From positions 43,985,662 to 44,049,661 of the forward strand of contig CM070604.1 of the NCBI GenBank assembly GCA_036346395.1: a stretch of DNA of 64,000 bases, in the 5' to 3' direction. Position numbers and translations under genes: made by a program. This stretch comes from Hsuehochloa calcarea. Its lineage: Eukaryota > Streptophyta > Magnoliopsida > Poales > Poaceae. The notes under the pieces were generated by a model, which was not told where the DNA came from, did no database searches, and saw only the letters and a list, made by a program, of their open reading frames with translations. How positions within the stretch are numbered: the stretch's first letter is position 1; the number at the start of each line of letters is the position of its first letter. Below, piece by piece: positions 1 to 9,990 of the stretch.

Positions 1-9
1 ATCAGAGCC
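1..9 (+). other. Primer-binding site of copia A (partial)
   Basis: The window begins ATCAGAGCC, the 3' part of the usual TGGTATCAGAGCC site that pairs with the 3' end of initiator-Met tRNA. The same site is complete in elements C and D of this window. Its position at base 1 places the end of the 5' LTR just outside the window. Confidence 0.75.
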
Positions 10-532
10 TATCAACGGCAAAGATCCAAAAGAAAAGATTCAAAAGAAAAGAACCAAAACCCTAGAACCCTAGAACTCCAGATCTAAAACATCGGATCTT
101 ACCTGGAGTAGGGGAGGGTCGGGCGAGCCGTGAGCTCGCCGTCGTCGTCGCAGTTTGCGGTGAGACCGGCCGAGCCGTAGGCTCGCCGTCGCTCCAAAAC
201 CGACTCCCCGAGAGAGCGTCCCGGCGCGCGTGAAAGGGCGCCGCCAAGGAGCCCCTCGACGGCGACGCGCTCCCTCTCAGGGGAGCGCGCACGCCGGCGA
301 GAGGGCCCGCGGCGGCGCCAGGCTCTTCGGCTTCTCCGGTTTTCTTCTTCGTTTTCCGCCGCTCGGGAGCGAAGCAAGAGAGAGAGGGAGAACGGAGTGA
401 ATGGGGTTAGGGTTTTTCGGGCGGCCGTTCACTCGCGGTTTTGTTCCGCCGCGATCGTCGCTCCTCCGTCCGATTTGAATCAACGGCCGAGATTGCATTG
501 AGGCGGAACGGATCGGCGGCTGCGCTGGAATC

Positions 533-560
533 CAGCCGTCGGATGTGAATCCGACGGCTG
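533..560 (+). other. Perfect 12-bp hairpin with GTGA loop
   Basis: The arms at 533-544 and 549-560 (CAGCCGTCGGAT and its exact complement) enclose GTGA, which in RNA would be a GNRA tetraloop. It lies in the copia A leader. Confidence 0.7.
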
Positions 561-753
561 AAATCGTCTTGGGAAAACCCTAGCGGTAGGTACCGGGCGA
601 GCCGAAAGCGATAATGGGCGAGAGCACGATGCGGGCCAAATGGCCGGTTTAAACAGTAATTTCGCCGGTTATGAACAGTAAAATCCAGAAAATTGAATTT
701 AATTTATTTTCAGAAGTATTTTTTGAATGAATTTCAATAGAAAAATTGTATAA

Positions 754-1120
754 AATCTCTGTAAATTTTTGCACCAACGGTGTTATTATTTCAGAGATTA
801 AATGTGTATAGTTATAATGCTTCTGAGAATGAATTATTTTAGAATAATTACAGTTTCCGCTGCAAAAGTTAATGTTTGATTAATTCTTTTAATTAAATTC
901 AAACCAACGGGAGAATTTAATTTTTTAAGAATTGTTGCAAATTATGATATTGTTATTTTCTGACCAACGTTGATAATAACAGTATTATAATTTTTTAAAT
1001 GATGTTTTTTATGCATTGTTTCTATTTCTGCCCAACGGTGATATAGATTTAATGTATAGATATAATTGATTTAATTGTATGTCGTATTTTTGACCAACGT
1101 TGGAAATAAGGCATATAATT
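754..1120 (+). promoter_or_regulatory. Array of five leader hairpins with shared CCAACG loop
   Basis: Five hairpins in a row, at 754-799, 882-933, 939-993, 1011-1057 and 1073-1120. Stems: 754-761/792-799 plus 763-766/788-791; 882-888/927-933 plus 891-900/913-922; 939-957/975-993; 1011-1018/1050-1057 plus 1021-1025/1043-1047; 1073-1083/1110-1120 plus 1085-1089/1104-1108. The stems differ in sequence, but each apex holds CCAACG followed by G or T, in a wider context like TTYTGACCAACGKTG. Conserved loop with unrelated paired stems implies selection on RNA structure. The role is not known. Gag binding, packaging, dimerisation or translation control are possible. Confidence 0.7.
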
Positions 1121-1174
1121 TTCATGTTTCGTTCTCACTTTATTTGAACTAAATTTTCAGGAGGATACAACTTG

Positions 1175-1990
1175 ATGGGTTGTATCAGAGAGATCCCCAC
1201 TCTCAAAGGAGATAATTATGGAGAGTGGAAGAAAAAGATAGACTTAGCATTTATCTTAGCTGAGGTGGACTGGGTCCTCACTACAGCACGACCCACTGAG
1301 CCTATGGCACGGTGAGGATCAAAATGAGGATGATCTTGCTTGGCGAGAAAAGAGAGGGATCACGCTCCCTTACAGATGTCTTATGACCTAGAGCATAAGA
1401 AATGGACCACGACCAACAAGAAATGTATGGTCGTGATAAAGAACACGATTGAACACGCAATTGTGGGCTCAATCGCATGATCGTGACAACGCCACGAATA
1501 CCTTGATAAAATAAAGAGTCAGTTTACTGGCTCTTCAAAGACATATGCTACACAGTTGATTAAGCAGCTTGTGACAGAAAGGTATTCTGGTGGTGGCAGT
1601 GGAATAAGAGAACACATACTAAGGATGAGCAACTTGGCATCCAAGCTTAAACCAATGGATTTGGCTCTCAAGGATGAGTTCCTTATTCACTTGATTTTTG
1701 CTTCCTTGCCAGAAAAGTTTGACACCTTTGTTGTCAATTACAACATGCAGCCCGATAAATGGAACTTAGAAAAGTGCATAGCTATGTGTGTTCAAGAGGA
1801 GGAAAGAATTAAATCCTCACATGGTGGATCTATCAACTATGTGAAGGATAACAAGAAAAAGCACTTCAACAAGACCTCCTTCTCAAGGAACAAGGAAAAG
1901 CCTCATCCATCGGCCTCAACAGAATAAATTTGTTTGAGACAAAGATCGGTGTCTTCATCAGCAAGAAGACCGGACACTACAAGAAGAACT
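1175..1990 (+). pseudogene. Broken gag of copia A
   Basis: Encodes the nucleocapsid part of the copia polyprotein. The ATG at 1175 opens MGCIREIPTLKGDNYGEWKK, an N-terminal gag segment of the DUF4219 type ending at a stop near 1315. After several frame breaks a clean stretch at 1556-1927 gives the UBN2 helical gag core (MSNLASKLKPMDL, LPEKFDTFVVNYN, CVQEEERIKSSHGG). A zinc-knuckle remnant with a GHYKKNC end follows near 1950-1995, but its first cysteines are lost or out of frame. Not functional as written. Confidence 0.85.
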
Positions 1991-2039
1991 GCATCACGAT
2001 TACTTAAAGATGATAATGGCAAAGAAAGGTGAGAACATT

Positions 2040-2440
2040 ATTACCTTCATAAATGAATGCTTGTATGTACAATATTCGAAATCCACTTGGTGGATTGACT
2101 CAGGAGCAACTGTTCATGTTGCTAATTCCTTCTGAGGATTCCGTTCGACGAGGACTACGCAAAGAAACGAAAGATGCATTAAAGTCGCAAATGGAGTCCA
2201 AGCGAAGTTGAAGCCGTTGGCGATCTTTCATTAGAGTTAGCTAATGGCTCCAATCTTTACTTAGAGATGTTCTTTTGTTCCTCTTTACAGAGGAATTTGA
2301 TTAGTGTTTCCAATTTGGATAAAGATGGTTATGATTGTAATTTTGGAAATGGCAAGTGCGAAATAATATTTAATAAAGAATGTGTTGGTCTTGCCATATT
2401 ACAAAATGAGCTTTATTTGTTATCATTATGTGATGATGTG
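2040..2440 (+). pseudogene. Aspartic protease remnant of copia A
   Basis: Processes the copia polyprotein in particles. The catalytic motif is seen as WWIDSGATVHVANS, with Asp-Ser-Gly encoded at 2097-2105. Further on, the segment near 2267-2350 reads RNLISVSNLDKDGYDCNFGN, which matches the usual region between protease and integrase. Frame breaks near 2130-2260 separate the two. Confidence 0.8.
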
Positions 2441-2504
2441 AATGTCGTATGCGATAATGGGAGCGTCGCGTGCGAAAGTGATTGAATCCTCGTCTCACGA
2501 ATGT

Positions 2505-3375
2505 AAATGTAAAACGAAGAGAACTCATAATGAATCATCGAAATTATGGCACCGTTTAGGCCATATTTCGAGGGGGGGAATAGAAAGACTAGTTAAGAAT
2601 GAAATTCTTCCTCTATTAGAGTTCTCAGACTTAGAACAATGCAGAGAATGCATTAAAGGAAAATATGTAAAGAAAATTAAGAAAGACGTAAAAAGAAGCA
2701 CAGAGTTCTACAAATTGTTCACACGGACATTTGTGGTCCTTTTCTGTGAAAAGTGTGGATGGTTATGACTCGTTCATAACATTCACAGATGACTACTCCG
2801 TTATGGATATATTTATCCAATCAAAGAAAGAAATGAAGCCTTGGATAAATTCAAGATATTTAAGGCTGAAGTTGAAAACCAACACGATTTAAAAATTAAG
2901 ATAGTTCGATCCGATCGTGGGGGAGTACTACTATCGACATACCCCATATGGACAAGTTCTGGACCTTTGCGAGGTTCTTACAGAAAATAGCATAGTAGCC
3001 CAAGATTCTACACCGGCGAACCTCGGCAAAATGGAGTAGTGAAAGACGCAACTGCACCACGATGGATATGGTGCGAAGCATGATGAGCTACTCCACACTC
3101 CCATTGAGTTTATGGATAGAGGCGTTGAAAACCGCCATTCATATTCTCAATAGAGTGCCTAGTAAGTCGGTGCCCAAAACACCGTACGAGTTGTGGACAG
3201 GAAGAATTCCCTCACTAAACCACTTACGTGTGTGGGGGAGTCCTGCTGAGGCTAAAATTTTTAACCCAAACATTGGGAAGCTAGATCCCAAAAGCGATGA
3301 AGTTGCCATTTCATTGGCTACCCGAAAAGTCAAAAGGTTTTCGTTTCTCTTGTCGACGGATATACAAAGTTTGTA
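2505..3375 (+). pseudogene. Integrase remnant of copia A
   Basis: Inserts element cDNA into the host genome. The GAG_pre-integrase zinc-binding segment is at about 2540-2710 (KLWHRLGHISRGGIERL followed by CRECIKGK). The first catalytic Asp follows near 2720 (HTDICGP, shifted frame) and the second near 2912 (VRSDRGG). The segment with the expected third acidic residue (QNGVV, about 3030) is frame-damaged. The C-terminal part at 3062-3300 (MDMVRSMMSYSTLPLSLW, ILNRVPSKSVPKTPYELW) is typical of copia integrase. Confidence 0.87.
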
Positions 3376-3568
3376 GAAACGAGACACGATGTCTTCTTAG
3401 AGGATGAAATGATGAGGGGGAGCATGGTAGCTCGAGAGATTGATCTTGAAGAGAAGCGGGTATATGTGCCCACTTCGATGATTCAAGAGCCACTCTTCCC
3501 ACTACTACTTCACCGCCACCGCACCGACAAGACAACAACTGTGGTGCCAAGACTGTATTGTTTCTCCT

Positions 3569-4560
3569 GTGGCAACAATGAATGAGAATGAGGAACCCGT
3601 TCTTCAGGATCCTATAGAACCCATTGCCACAAATGAGGGGGAGCAACAGCAGCCTCAAACAGAAGATGTACCAAATGAGGAGGCCCCGAGAAGGTCTCAA
3701 AGAGTAAGAAGATCAGCTATTTCTGATGATTATCAGATTTATCATACAGAGGAATTTCAAATGGAGGATGATCCCACCTCATTTGAAGAAGCCATGAGAA
3801 GCGAAAATTCCTCAAAATGGCTTGAAGCCATGGAAGAGGAAACGAGGTCCATGAAGACTAATAAAGTCTGGGACATGGAAATTATTCCTAATGGAGCCAA
3901 AACAGTAGGCTGTAAATGGGTCTACAAAACAAAGCTCGACTCCCAAGGGAATGTAGAAAGATACAAAGCGCGACTTGTGGCAAAAGGCTTTACGCAAAGA
4001 GAAGGGATTGATTACAATGAGACCTTTTCTCCAGTCTCATGTAAAGATTCCTTCAGAATCATAATGGCATTAGTAGCACATTATAATTTAGAGTTACATC
4101 AGATGGATGTAAAGACGGCATTTCTTAATGGGGATTTGGAGGAAAATGTTTACATGGCACAACCAAAAGGTTTTGTCATGGAAGGAAATGAAAGAATGGG
4201 ATGCCGCCTAAAGAAATCGATTTATGGGTTAAAGCAAGCTTCAAGGCAGTGGTACTTGAAGTTTGACAGTACAATAAGAAAATTTGGTTTTAAAGAGAAT
4301 ATAGAGGACAACTGTGTCTATACAAAGTTTAAAGATGGGAAGTTTATCTTCCTAATCACAGTATGTGGATGATATCCTCTTGGCTAGTAGTGATGTCGAT
4401 CACATCTTTGAGACGAAGAGATTTTTGTCCTCAAACTTTGATATGAAAGATCTTGGTGAAGCTTCGTTCGTTCTAGGGATCAAATTCACCGGATAGAAAC
4501 AAAGGGATATTGGGACTATCACAAAAGACATACATAGAAAGTCTTAAAGAAATTTGGGAT
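3569..4560 (+). pseudogene. Reverse transcriptase of copia A
   Basis: Copies genomic RNA to cDNA (RVT_2 family). The open stretch at 3569-4372 holds an acidic linker, then EEAMRSENSSKWLEAMEEE, NKVWDMEIIP, KWVYKTKLDSQGNVERYKAR, the DVKTAFLNGDLEE block with a catalytic Asp, and SIYGLKQASRQWY. A single frame break near 4360 puts the catalytic YVDD box (4362-4373) into another frame, where it continues as ILLASSDVDH. The start is inside a polyprotein, so no initiation codon is expected. Confidence 0.92.
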
Positions 4561-4884
4561 GCATAAATGTAGTCCTTCACCGCACCTATAGTCAAGGGCG
4601 GCAGATATGGGGATTTTCAATGCCCGGAACCAAGATGAGATCGATCAAATGAAAGCGGTTCCATATGCTTCAAATGTCGGAAGCTTACAAGATGCTCAAG
4701 TGTGCACACATACGACTTAGCTTTTGTTACCGGGTTACTTGGCGATTCGAGCAATCTCGAATAGAACATTGAAATTGATAAAGAAAGTCTTGCGTTATTT
4801 GCAAGGAACAAAAGGCCTCATGATGACATACTGTAAGATCGATTTACTCCATATAGTGGGGTATCTGATTACGATTTTGCGGAG

Positions 4885-5319
4885 ATGATAGAAAGTCGAC
4901 ATCCGGATATGTCTTCACTCTTCTTTGGAGGAGCTATATCGTGGAAAAGCTCAAAGCAAACCGTCACTACATCGTCCACAATGTATGCCGAGTTTGTAGC
5001 ATGTTATGTGGCTACGGGCGGTGAACTGGCTAAAGAAGTTCATACCGGTTTAAAAGTGGTTGACGACATCAATAGACCACTTAAGTTGTAATGCGATAAT
5101 GAACCAAAGATAATGTATGCCCACAACAATAAGTCAAGTGGTGCTGCCAAACACATTGACATAAAGTACTATGTTGTGAAAGATAAAGTTCGGGATCAAA
5201 TTATAAATCTTGAGCATATAAGCACCGCAAAGATGTTAGCGGATCCGCTTACTAAAGGCTTACCACCCAACGTGTTCAGAGAACATATAGCCGGCATGGG
5301 TTTAAGGGAAAGCCTATGA
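4885..5319 (+). pseudogene. RNase H end of copia A pol
   Basis: Degrades the RNA strand during reverse transcription. The signatures are AISWKSSKQTVTTSSTMYAE and, after an in-frame stop at about 5089-5091, KSSGAAKHIDIKYYVVKDK and the polyprotein end MLADPLTKGLPP with stop at 5317-5319. The second segment is in the same frame, so one stop separates two otherwise good halves. Confidence 0.9.
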
Positions 5320-5495
5320 TTCCTGGACTAAAAGATGGCCCAAAAGATTAAAGTAACTATTTCGAACAATGAGGTGTATTGTAGTCATTGAATCTATCGG
5401 CAATTGACTGTGACGATGAGACATGTTCTATGCACCAATCTGTGATGAAATGAGTAAAGTCAAAAGTAATTAAAGATAAAGTATAGATTGAGATC

Positions 5496-5506
5496 AAAGG
5501 GGAGAA
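5496..5506 (+). other. Polypurine tract of copia A
   Basis: AAAGGGGAGAA directly before the 3' LTR, the usual plus-strand priming site. Confidence 0.85.
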
Positions 5507-5525
5507 TGTTAGAATGATCTCATCA

Positions 5526-5555
5526 GAGGCATTTGGCCCAACGGCCAAATGCCTC
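5526..5555 (+). promoter_or_regulatory. U3 hairpin with CCAACGG apex
   Basis: The arms 5526-5538 and 5543-5555 pair perfectly over 13 bp around a CAAC loop. The apex repeats the CCAACGG motif of the leader hairpins. It lies about 20 bases into the LTR. Confidence 0.7.
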
Positions 5556-5603
5556 GCGCTCGATCGGGGCGCCACCATTGGTCAGGGGCCTCGTCGCCGC
5601 CGC

Positions 5604-5609
5604 TATAAA
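5604..5609 (+). promoter_or_regulatory. LTR TATA box
   Basis: TATAAA about 100 bp into the copia A 3' LTR, ahead of a GC-rich transcribed part. The copy in the missing 5' LTR would drive the element. Confidence 0.55.
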
Positions 5610-5975
5610 GAGAGGTGGGGGGCCGGGGCGGCACGCATCATGAGGTTGACCGCGCCGCCGCCACAAACCCTAACCAACACCGAACCCTAAAACCGATCTG
5701 TTGAGGGGCGCTGAAGCGACGGGAACACTCACCGGCGTCTTTGTCACCGGATCTGCTCCACCGGCCACGCTCCAGGGACGGGATCGACCACCGCCGCCTC
5801 CACTGACGGGATCGACTACAGCCGCCTCTACCACCCGCAAGTCGCCATGGCCAACCCTACCTCATCTACGCTCGACGGTAACCTCTCTCTCTCTCTCGGT
5901 CACTCTCGGATCCGATCCAAAACCATGAAACCAAAACAGAGAACCCCAGATCCAAAGAGATCAAAAGATCTAACA

Positions 5976-6307
5976 GGACATAGATTGAACACAATTCGAA
6001 CATAAAATGGTTTTGAGAGTAGGACATAGATTGAACATAGTTCGAATATAACCTGTATCCATTGAACATTAAAATACTAATCATAGCACTAAAAACTAGC
6101 AAACAAATGAGTATATCCACCTAAAACTCACACTTAAACCTAATGAATGAGGACAACGGATAAAAAATCAGGACGACGCAGCTGGTTGCCGGCCAGGTGG
6201 TCACTGACTGCTGGTCATTGCAGCAGGTCGGTTAGAGGCAGCAAGAGTTGTCTAGCTATATCAAAAGCTAAGATGTAGCATGGATGAGTGCCTCTATGTG
6301 CAGCAAA
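5976..6307. other. Spacer with 31-bp direct repeat
   Basis: No gene seen. A segment GGACATAGATTGAAC... occurs at about 5976-6005 and again at about 6023-6053, spacing 47 bp with a few differences. The first copy abuts the copia A LTR. Confidence 0.5.
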
Positions 6308-7674
6308 CACTACTACACAAAATTTCATCACAGACGGTTCTAAACCATCATCACAGACGGTTTTTGAATCGTGTGAATTTATGCGTCTGTGATGACATGA
6401 GATCATCACAGACGGTTTTTTAACCGTCTGTGAAAAAGGCTATCATAGACGGTTCTAGTAATTATCACAGGTGGTTTTTGTTTAGAACCGTCTGTGATAG
6501 CCTTTTCTATTGCAAAAAAAAACTGATTTTCAAGTCATCTGGAGTCTCCCGAGCCTCGCGAATGAATATGATATGGATTTTCGGATTGAACTTTTCGTTA
6601 GCTTTCCCATAATAGCCACAGCATCACAGTAGCATCAACTCAATCCATTCACAAAGCACTAAAAACAATACGGCATCACCCACATCACAATAGCGTCAAC
6701 TCAACCATTCACATAGCACTAACACATCACAGTAGTAATCCACATCACAGAGCAAAAGGGGGGAGTAGAGAGAGTGAGGTCGTGGGAGGCTGGGGTGACG
6801 AGGTCGTGGGAGGCCGACGACGATGAGGCCGGGGCGAGGTGGAGGAGGCCGCGGGCGACGAGCTCAGGGGAGGACGGGGCGACGAAGTAGAGGAGGCCGG
6901 GGGCGACGAGGTCGTGGGAGGTCGGCGACGACGAGGCTAGGGCGAGGTGGGGGAGGCCGGAGCGCAAGGTCAGGGTGAGACGGAGATGGCAGAGGAGAAA
7001 TGGCAGAGGAGGAGATGGAGATGGCAAAGGAGGAGATGGAGGACTCTGTTAATATAAAGAGATTTTCGGCAGCCCGCCCATTAAGTGTAAATTTTTGTTT
7101 TCCCGTCCAACAAAACAAAAGTATCACAGACGGTTTTATACAAAAATCGTCTGTGATGACATATCACAGACGGTTCGTATCATGAACCGTTTTTGATAAG
7201 CTTTTCATCACAGACGGTTCTTAATACGTACCGTCTGTGATGAGTATCTCATCACAGACGGTTTTTGTATAAAATCGTCTGTGATTTTAGGGTTTACCAT
7301 GGCTTGGATTTTTACCATGGTTTTGGAATTTTCAGAGAGTAAGAAAAATTCCAAACTACAGTAAAAATCCAAGCTATAGTAAAATCAAAGAGTAAGAAAA
7401 ATTTCAAAACCATTGTAAAAATCCAATCCATAGTAAAATCAAAGAGTAAGGAAAATTCCAAAACCATGGTAAAAATCTAAGCCATGGTAAATATAAAATC
7501 ACATACGGTTCTAACCACGAACCGTCTGTGATATCTACATATCACAGACGGTTCTATAGATAGTTTCATATCACAGACGGTTCATCTTGGAATCGTCTGT
7601 GATTATTTTATCACAGATGGTTTCAAAGAACCGTCTGTGATGAGACGTCTTCTATGACCTGTTTTGTAGTAGTG
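6308..7674. mobile_element. CACTA element B, non-autonomous (1,367 bp)
   Basis: Terminal inverted repeats are CACTACTACACAAAA at the left and TTTTGTAGTAGTG at the right, flanked by AAA on both sides (6305-6307 and 7675-7677). The subterminal 200 bp on each side hold inverted pairs of CACAGACGGTT, the motif shared with the CACTA elements at 20609 and 32114. No transposase is present. The centre is a GC-rich repeat block (6776-6965) plus AT-rich repeats, and open frames in it are compositional. Confidence 0.92.
6776..6965. repeat. GC-rich tandem repeat inside CACTA B
   Basis: The phrase GAGGTCGTGGGAGGYC recurs at 6776, 6800 and 6908, with GGCGACGA and GGGCGAGGTGG interspersed. The 6800 and 6908 copies begin a 108-bp imperfect tandem unit. 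Confidence 0.65.
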
Positions 7675-7680
7675 AAAATT

Positions 7681-7703
7681 ACACACACACACACACACAC
7701 ACA
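7681..7703. repeat. (AC)n microsatellite
   Basis: Uninterrupted AC dinucleotides just right of CACTA B. Confidence 0.9.
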
Positions 7704-8266
7704 AGCTAATTCTATTCCGTCATCTTCCCTTATCTTCTCGACCTACACAAGCTAGCAGCTAGCATACATGAGTAGAGAAGATGAAGAGGTACGTACCAAA
7801 TGGACTCGTTCTAGCTCAAGGATCTTCCCTGACCCTACAACATGATGATGTAGCAATAGGCGAGAGACTCCATAAGATCCAGAGCAGTCATCAACAAAAC
7901 AAAACAAAATGAGGTAAACATCAAATCAAGGAAACGAGGTAGACAAAGCCACATGGATCCACTTGAGACCAAACAACACATACCAGATAGAGATCTCGCT
8001 GCTGCAACGCCCCGAGCCCCATACGAGGCCGACCCTTCCTTTGAGCTTGCGCCAAGTGCTAGCACATGGTCGGTCATCGGTGAGCTCAGATCTAGCCGGA
8101 TTTGAGTGGCACTGGCTCGGGGGTGAGCATGGATACGATGGAGGATGGAGGAGGATAGCGTTGGGAGAGCTACAGGGAGGATGGTGCTGGGGAGAGCGTC
8201 AGGGAGGAAGAGGGGAATGGGGAATTAAGGATTGACAGTGTTTGGGGACCAGGGAAGATGCGACAC

Positions 8267-8308
<42 letters not shown>

Positions 8309-8407
8309 CTAGTTTGTGAATGCTATTAACGGGTTAGGTTTCGTACGAGCCTAATAACCCAAATAGATGCACAGATCTTGGCGCATATCTAACTGGAAGT
8401 AGGCCAC
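7704..8407. other. Unassigned spacer with (GA)n
   Basis: No recognisable gene. A 33-base GA microsatellite lies at 8271-8303. The right edge (GCCAC, 8403-8407) is the target duplication of element C. Confidence 0.5.
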
Positions 8408-8841
8408 TTTGGCTGATAACTAGAGACCGGGATCACACATGCACTTTGTAGACACACACTATTAGAGGTGGGAGACGACGAACAACAAAGAGAAACACAC
8501 AAAGTTTGTGACGCCGCAAACTGTCTAGCGTCATTTTCTGTTTTCTCTGTAGTGACTCGCTCAAGCATCTCACAAACTAACAAACTACATAAATAGACAT
8601 GCTATGGTGTGGCAGGTGCCTAACTCCCTGATCCACTATTTGTGCCACATCTAAACGTGCACACCGACTCAATCCTACATGCAACTACACACGCACACAG
8701 TCAATCAGTTTGCTCCACGCCTCCTGATATCTCGCCACTTTCCCTCTAATTAATGACTCAACTACTACTACATGCACGCAGGCATGCAAGACTCAACAAA
8801 CTAATGCATAACTAGACACATGCAACAAGATTAACCCAACA
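8408..8841 (-). repeat. 3' LTR of copia C
   Basis: Matches 17736-18172 along its length (GGCTGATAACTAGAGA at the left, GATTAACCCAACA at the right). The first bases lack one G of the TGTTGG terminus. GCCAC target duplication directly to the left. Confidence 0.92.
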
Positions 8842-8855
8842 ATCTCCCCCCTTAA
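8842..8855 (-). other. Polypurine tract of copia C
   Basis: The minus strand reads TTAAGGGGGGAGAT directly before the 3' LTR. Confidence 0.8.
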
Positions 8856-8871
8856 GCTTGTTGCATCTTCT

Positions 8872-9621
8872 TCACAGCAGTGCCGGTTCGTCGTCAGTAT
8901 CCGCCTCAATGAGATGCGCCTCTGCTCTCTCTCTCTTGTTGGGCTTCCAGCATTCTGAAGCAAAGTGCCCATAATCGTTACAATTAAAAAACCTTACTTT
9001 TGCCTTATCAACACGTCGGTACCAACGGCCACCGACGCCACTAGAGCCACATGAGGAGCCTTCACCTTCATGCTTCGACGACCGGGCCTCCCACTCTGCG
9101 CGCGTCAGGAGCAAGTGCTCCTAGTCTCCATCGCCATTGCTGTAGCGACAGTCTCCCTCTTCCTGCGTCTTCAAGCATCCGATTAGCTCTTCCATCGACA
9201 TATTTTTTATGTCACCGAATTGCTCAATCGTGGTGACGACGGGAGAGAATTTCTTGGGCACAGCACGAAGAAACTTCCACACGATGTAGGCCTCTTCCAT
9301 CTTGTCACCTAGAACTCATATCTTGCTGACGATTGTCGTCAACCTCATCGCGAAGTCATCGATCTGTTCGGTGTCCCGCATGCGCAAGTTATCAAACTCG
9401 CTTTTGAGGTTTTGTACACGCGCCTCCTTGACGCGATCGGCACCGAGATGCATCGTCTTCAAGGTATTCCAGGCCTCCTTTGCGGTCTCCTTCTCCGCTA
9501 AGAGTAGCAGCATGTCTTCCGGCAGCGCGAGGAAGATTGCCACGAGCGCCATTTGATTTTGCCTCTCGTTCACCTCCTCATCCATGATTATGTTCCACAC
9601 GCCCTGAGCGCGCATGAACAC
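8872..9621 (-). pseudogene. gag of copia C, 3' part
   Basis: The downstream two thirds of the element C gag. The minus-strand frame resumes at the insertion edge with MRAQGVWNIIMDEEVNERQ, continues through the UBN2 core (LLLLAEKETAKEAWNTL, AIFLALPEDM, SEFDNLRMRDTEQIDDF), and ends in a zinc knuckle read as FNCNDYGHFASECW, where the usual first Cys-X2-Cys is intact (C-N-C spacing altered). A frame break lies between the UBN2 core (to about 9316) and the knuckle (from about 9114). The 5' part sits 7.9 kb away at 17531-17697. Confidence 0.88.
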
Positions 9622-9829
9622 TGTTGGACCGGAAAGGCGACTGAGGGGGGGGTGAATAGGCGCTTTCACAATTTTCTCGCCTAAGTCGAATTCAACACGA
9701 ACTTTACTCCTTTAGCTATGAGAGCTAAGAAGATCAGTAAGCACACAAATGAAGCCTTGTCTTTGAACTCGACAAACCCCGACAACCACACGACACAAAT
9801 GTGGAGACTTAAGCTCAAAGGGTTGATCG

Positions 9830-9990
9830 CACGGCGGTCGGACCGGTTACCAAGGGCGGTCGACCGACGCTCAACCATGATCGACCGGCAACTAGTCGGC
9901 GGTCGGACCGTGGACAACGGTTCGACCAGCAAGATAATGATGCGAATATACGGCGGTCGGACCGCCGTTACAAGACCGGTCGACCGGTTC
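9830..9990. repeat. GGTCNGACC palindrome cluster, D 3' LTR
   Basis: Several copies of GGTCGGACCG or shortened GGTCGACCG spaced 15-40 bp apart. A second cluster lies in the same LTR at about 11066-11395. Both have counterparts in the partner LTR at 15853-16012 and 17091-17412. Confidence 0.8.

Larger units (their letters stand above)
10..1174 (+). other. Long untranslated leader of copia A
   Basis: About 1.17 kb between primer-binding site and gag start, with no retroelement coding on the plus strand. The first 650 bases are GC-rich and hold short hairpins: GGCGAG/CTCGCC near 122-141, GAGCC/GGCTC near 170-186, and a perfect 12-bp stem with a GTGA loop at 533-560. The last 450 bases are AT-rich and hold five hairpins sharing a CCAACG loop. 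The leader ends in TTTTCAGGAGG (about 1154-1163), which looks like a splice acceptor, so an intron in the leader is possible. Minus-strand open frames here are low-complexity arginine/serine-rich and not believed. Confidence 0.6.
1..5975 (+). mobile_element. Copia element A, 5' LTR outside window
   Basis: Ty1/copia LTR retrotransposon on the plus strand. The window opens inside the primer-binding site. It is followed by a long leader, gag, protease, integrase, reverse transcriptase and RNase H in the copia order, then a polypurine tract (5496-5506) and a 3' LTR starting TGTTAG and ending CTAACA. The coding part is broken by frameshifts and stops. The 5' LTR and left target duplication are off the window, so the right duplication (possibly GGACA, 5976-5980) cannot be tested. 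Confidence 0.93.
5507..5975 (+). repeat. 3' LTR of copia A (469 bp)
   Basis: Starts TGTTAG after the polypurine tract and ends CTAACA. It contains a perfect 13-bp hairpin at 5526-5555 whose apex is CCCAACGG, a TATA box at 5604-5609 and a GC-rich R/U5. The partner LTR is outside the window, so identity between LTRs cannot be judged. Confidence 0.88.

Noticed and set aside
62..498. Arginine/serine-rich minus-strand frames in the copia A leader
   Set aside because: Overlapping frames in GC-rich leader DNA, no domain, and antisense to the retroelement.
754..1120. Leader hairpins as ordinary tandem repeats or small inverted-repeat transposons
   Set aside because: Stems share no sequence, spacing varies (60-130 bp), and no target duplications flank them. 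Only the loop is shared.
6719..7127. Pro/Ser-rich frames inside CACTA B
   Set aside because: Produced by a GC-rich tandem repeat in a non-autonomous element.
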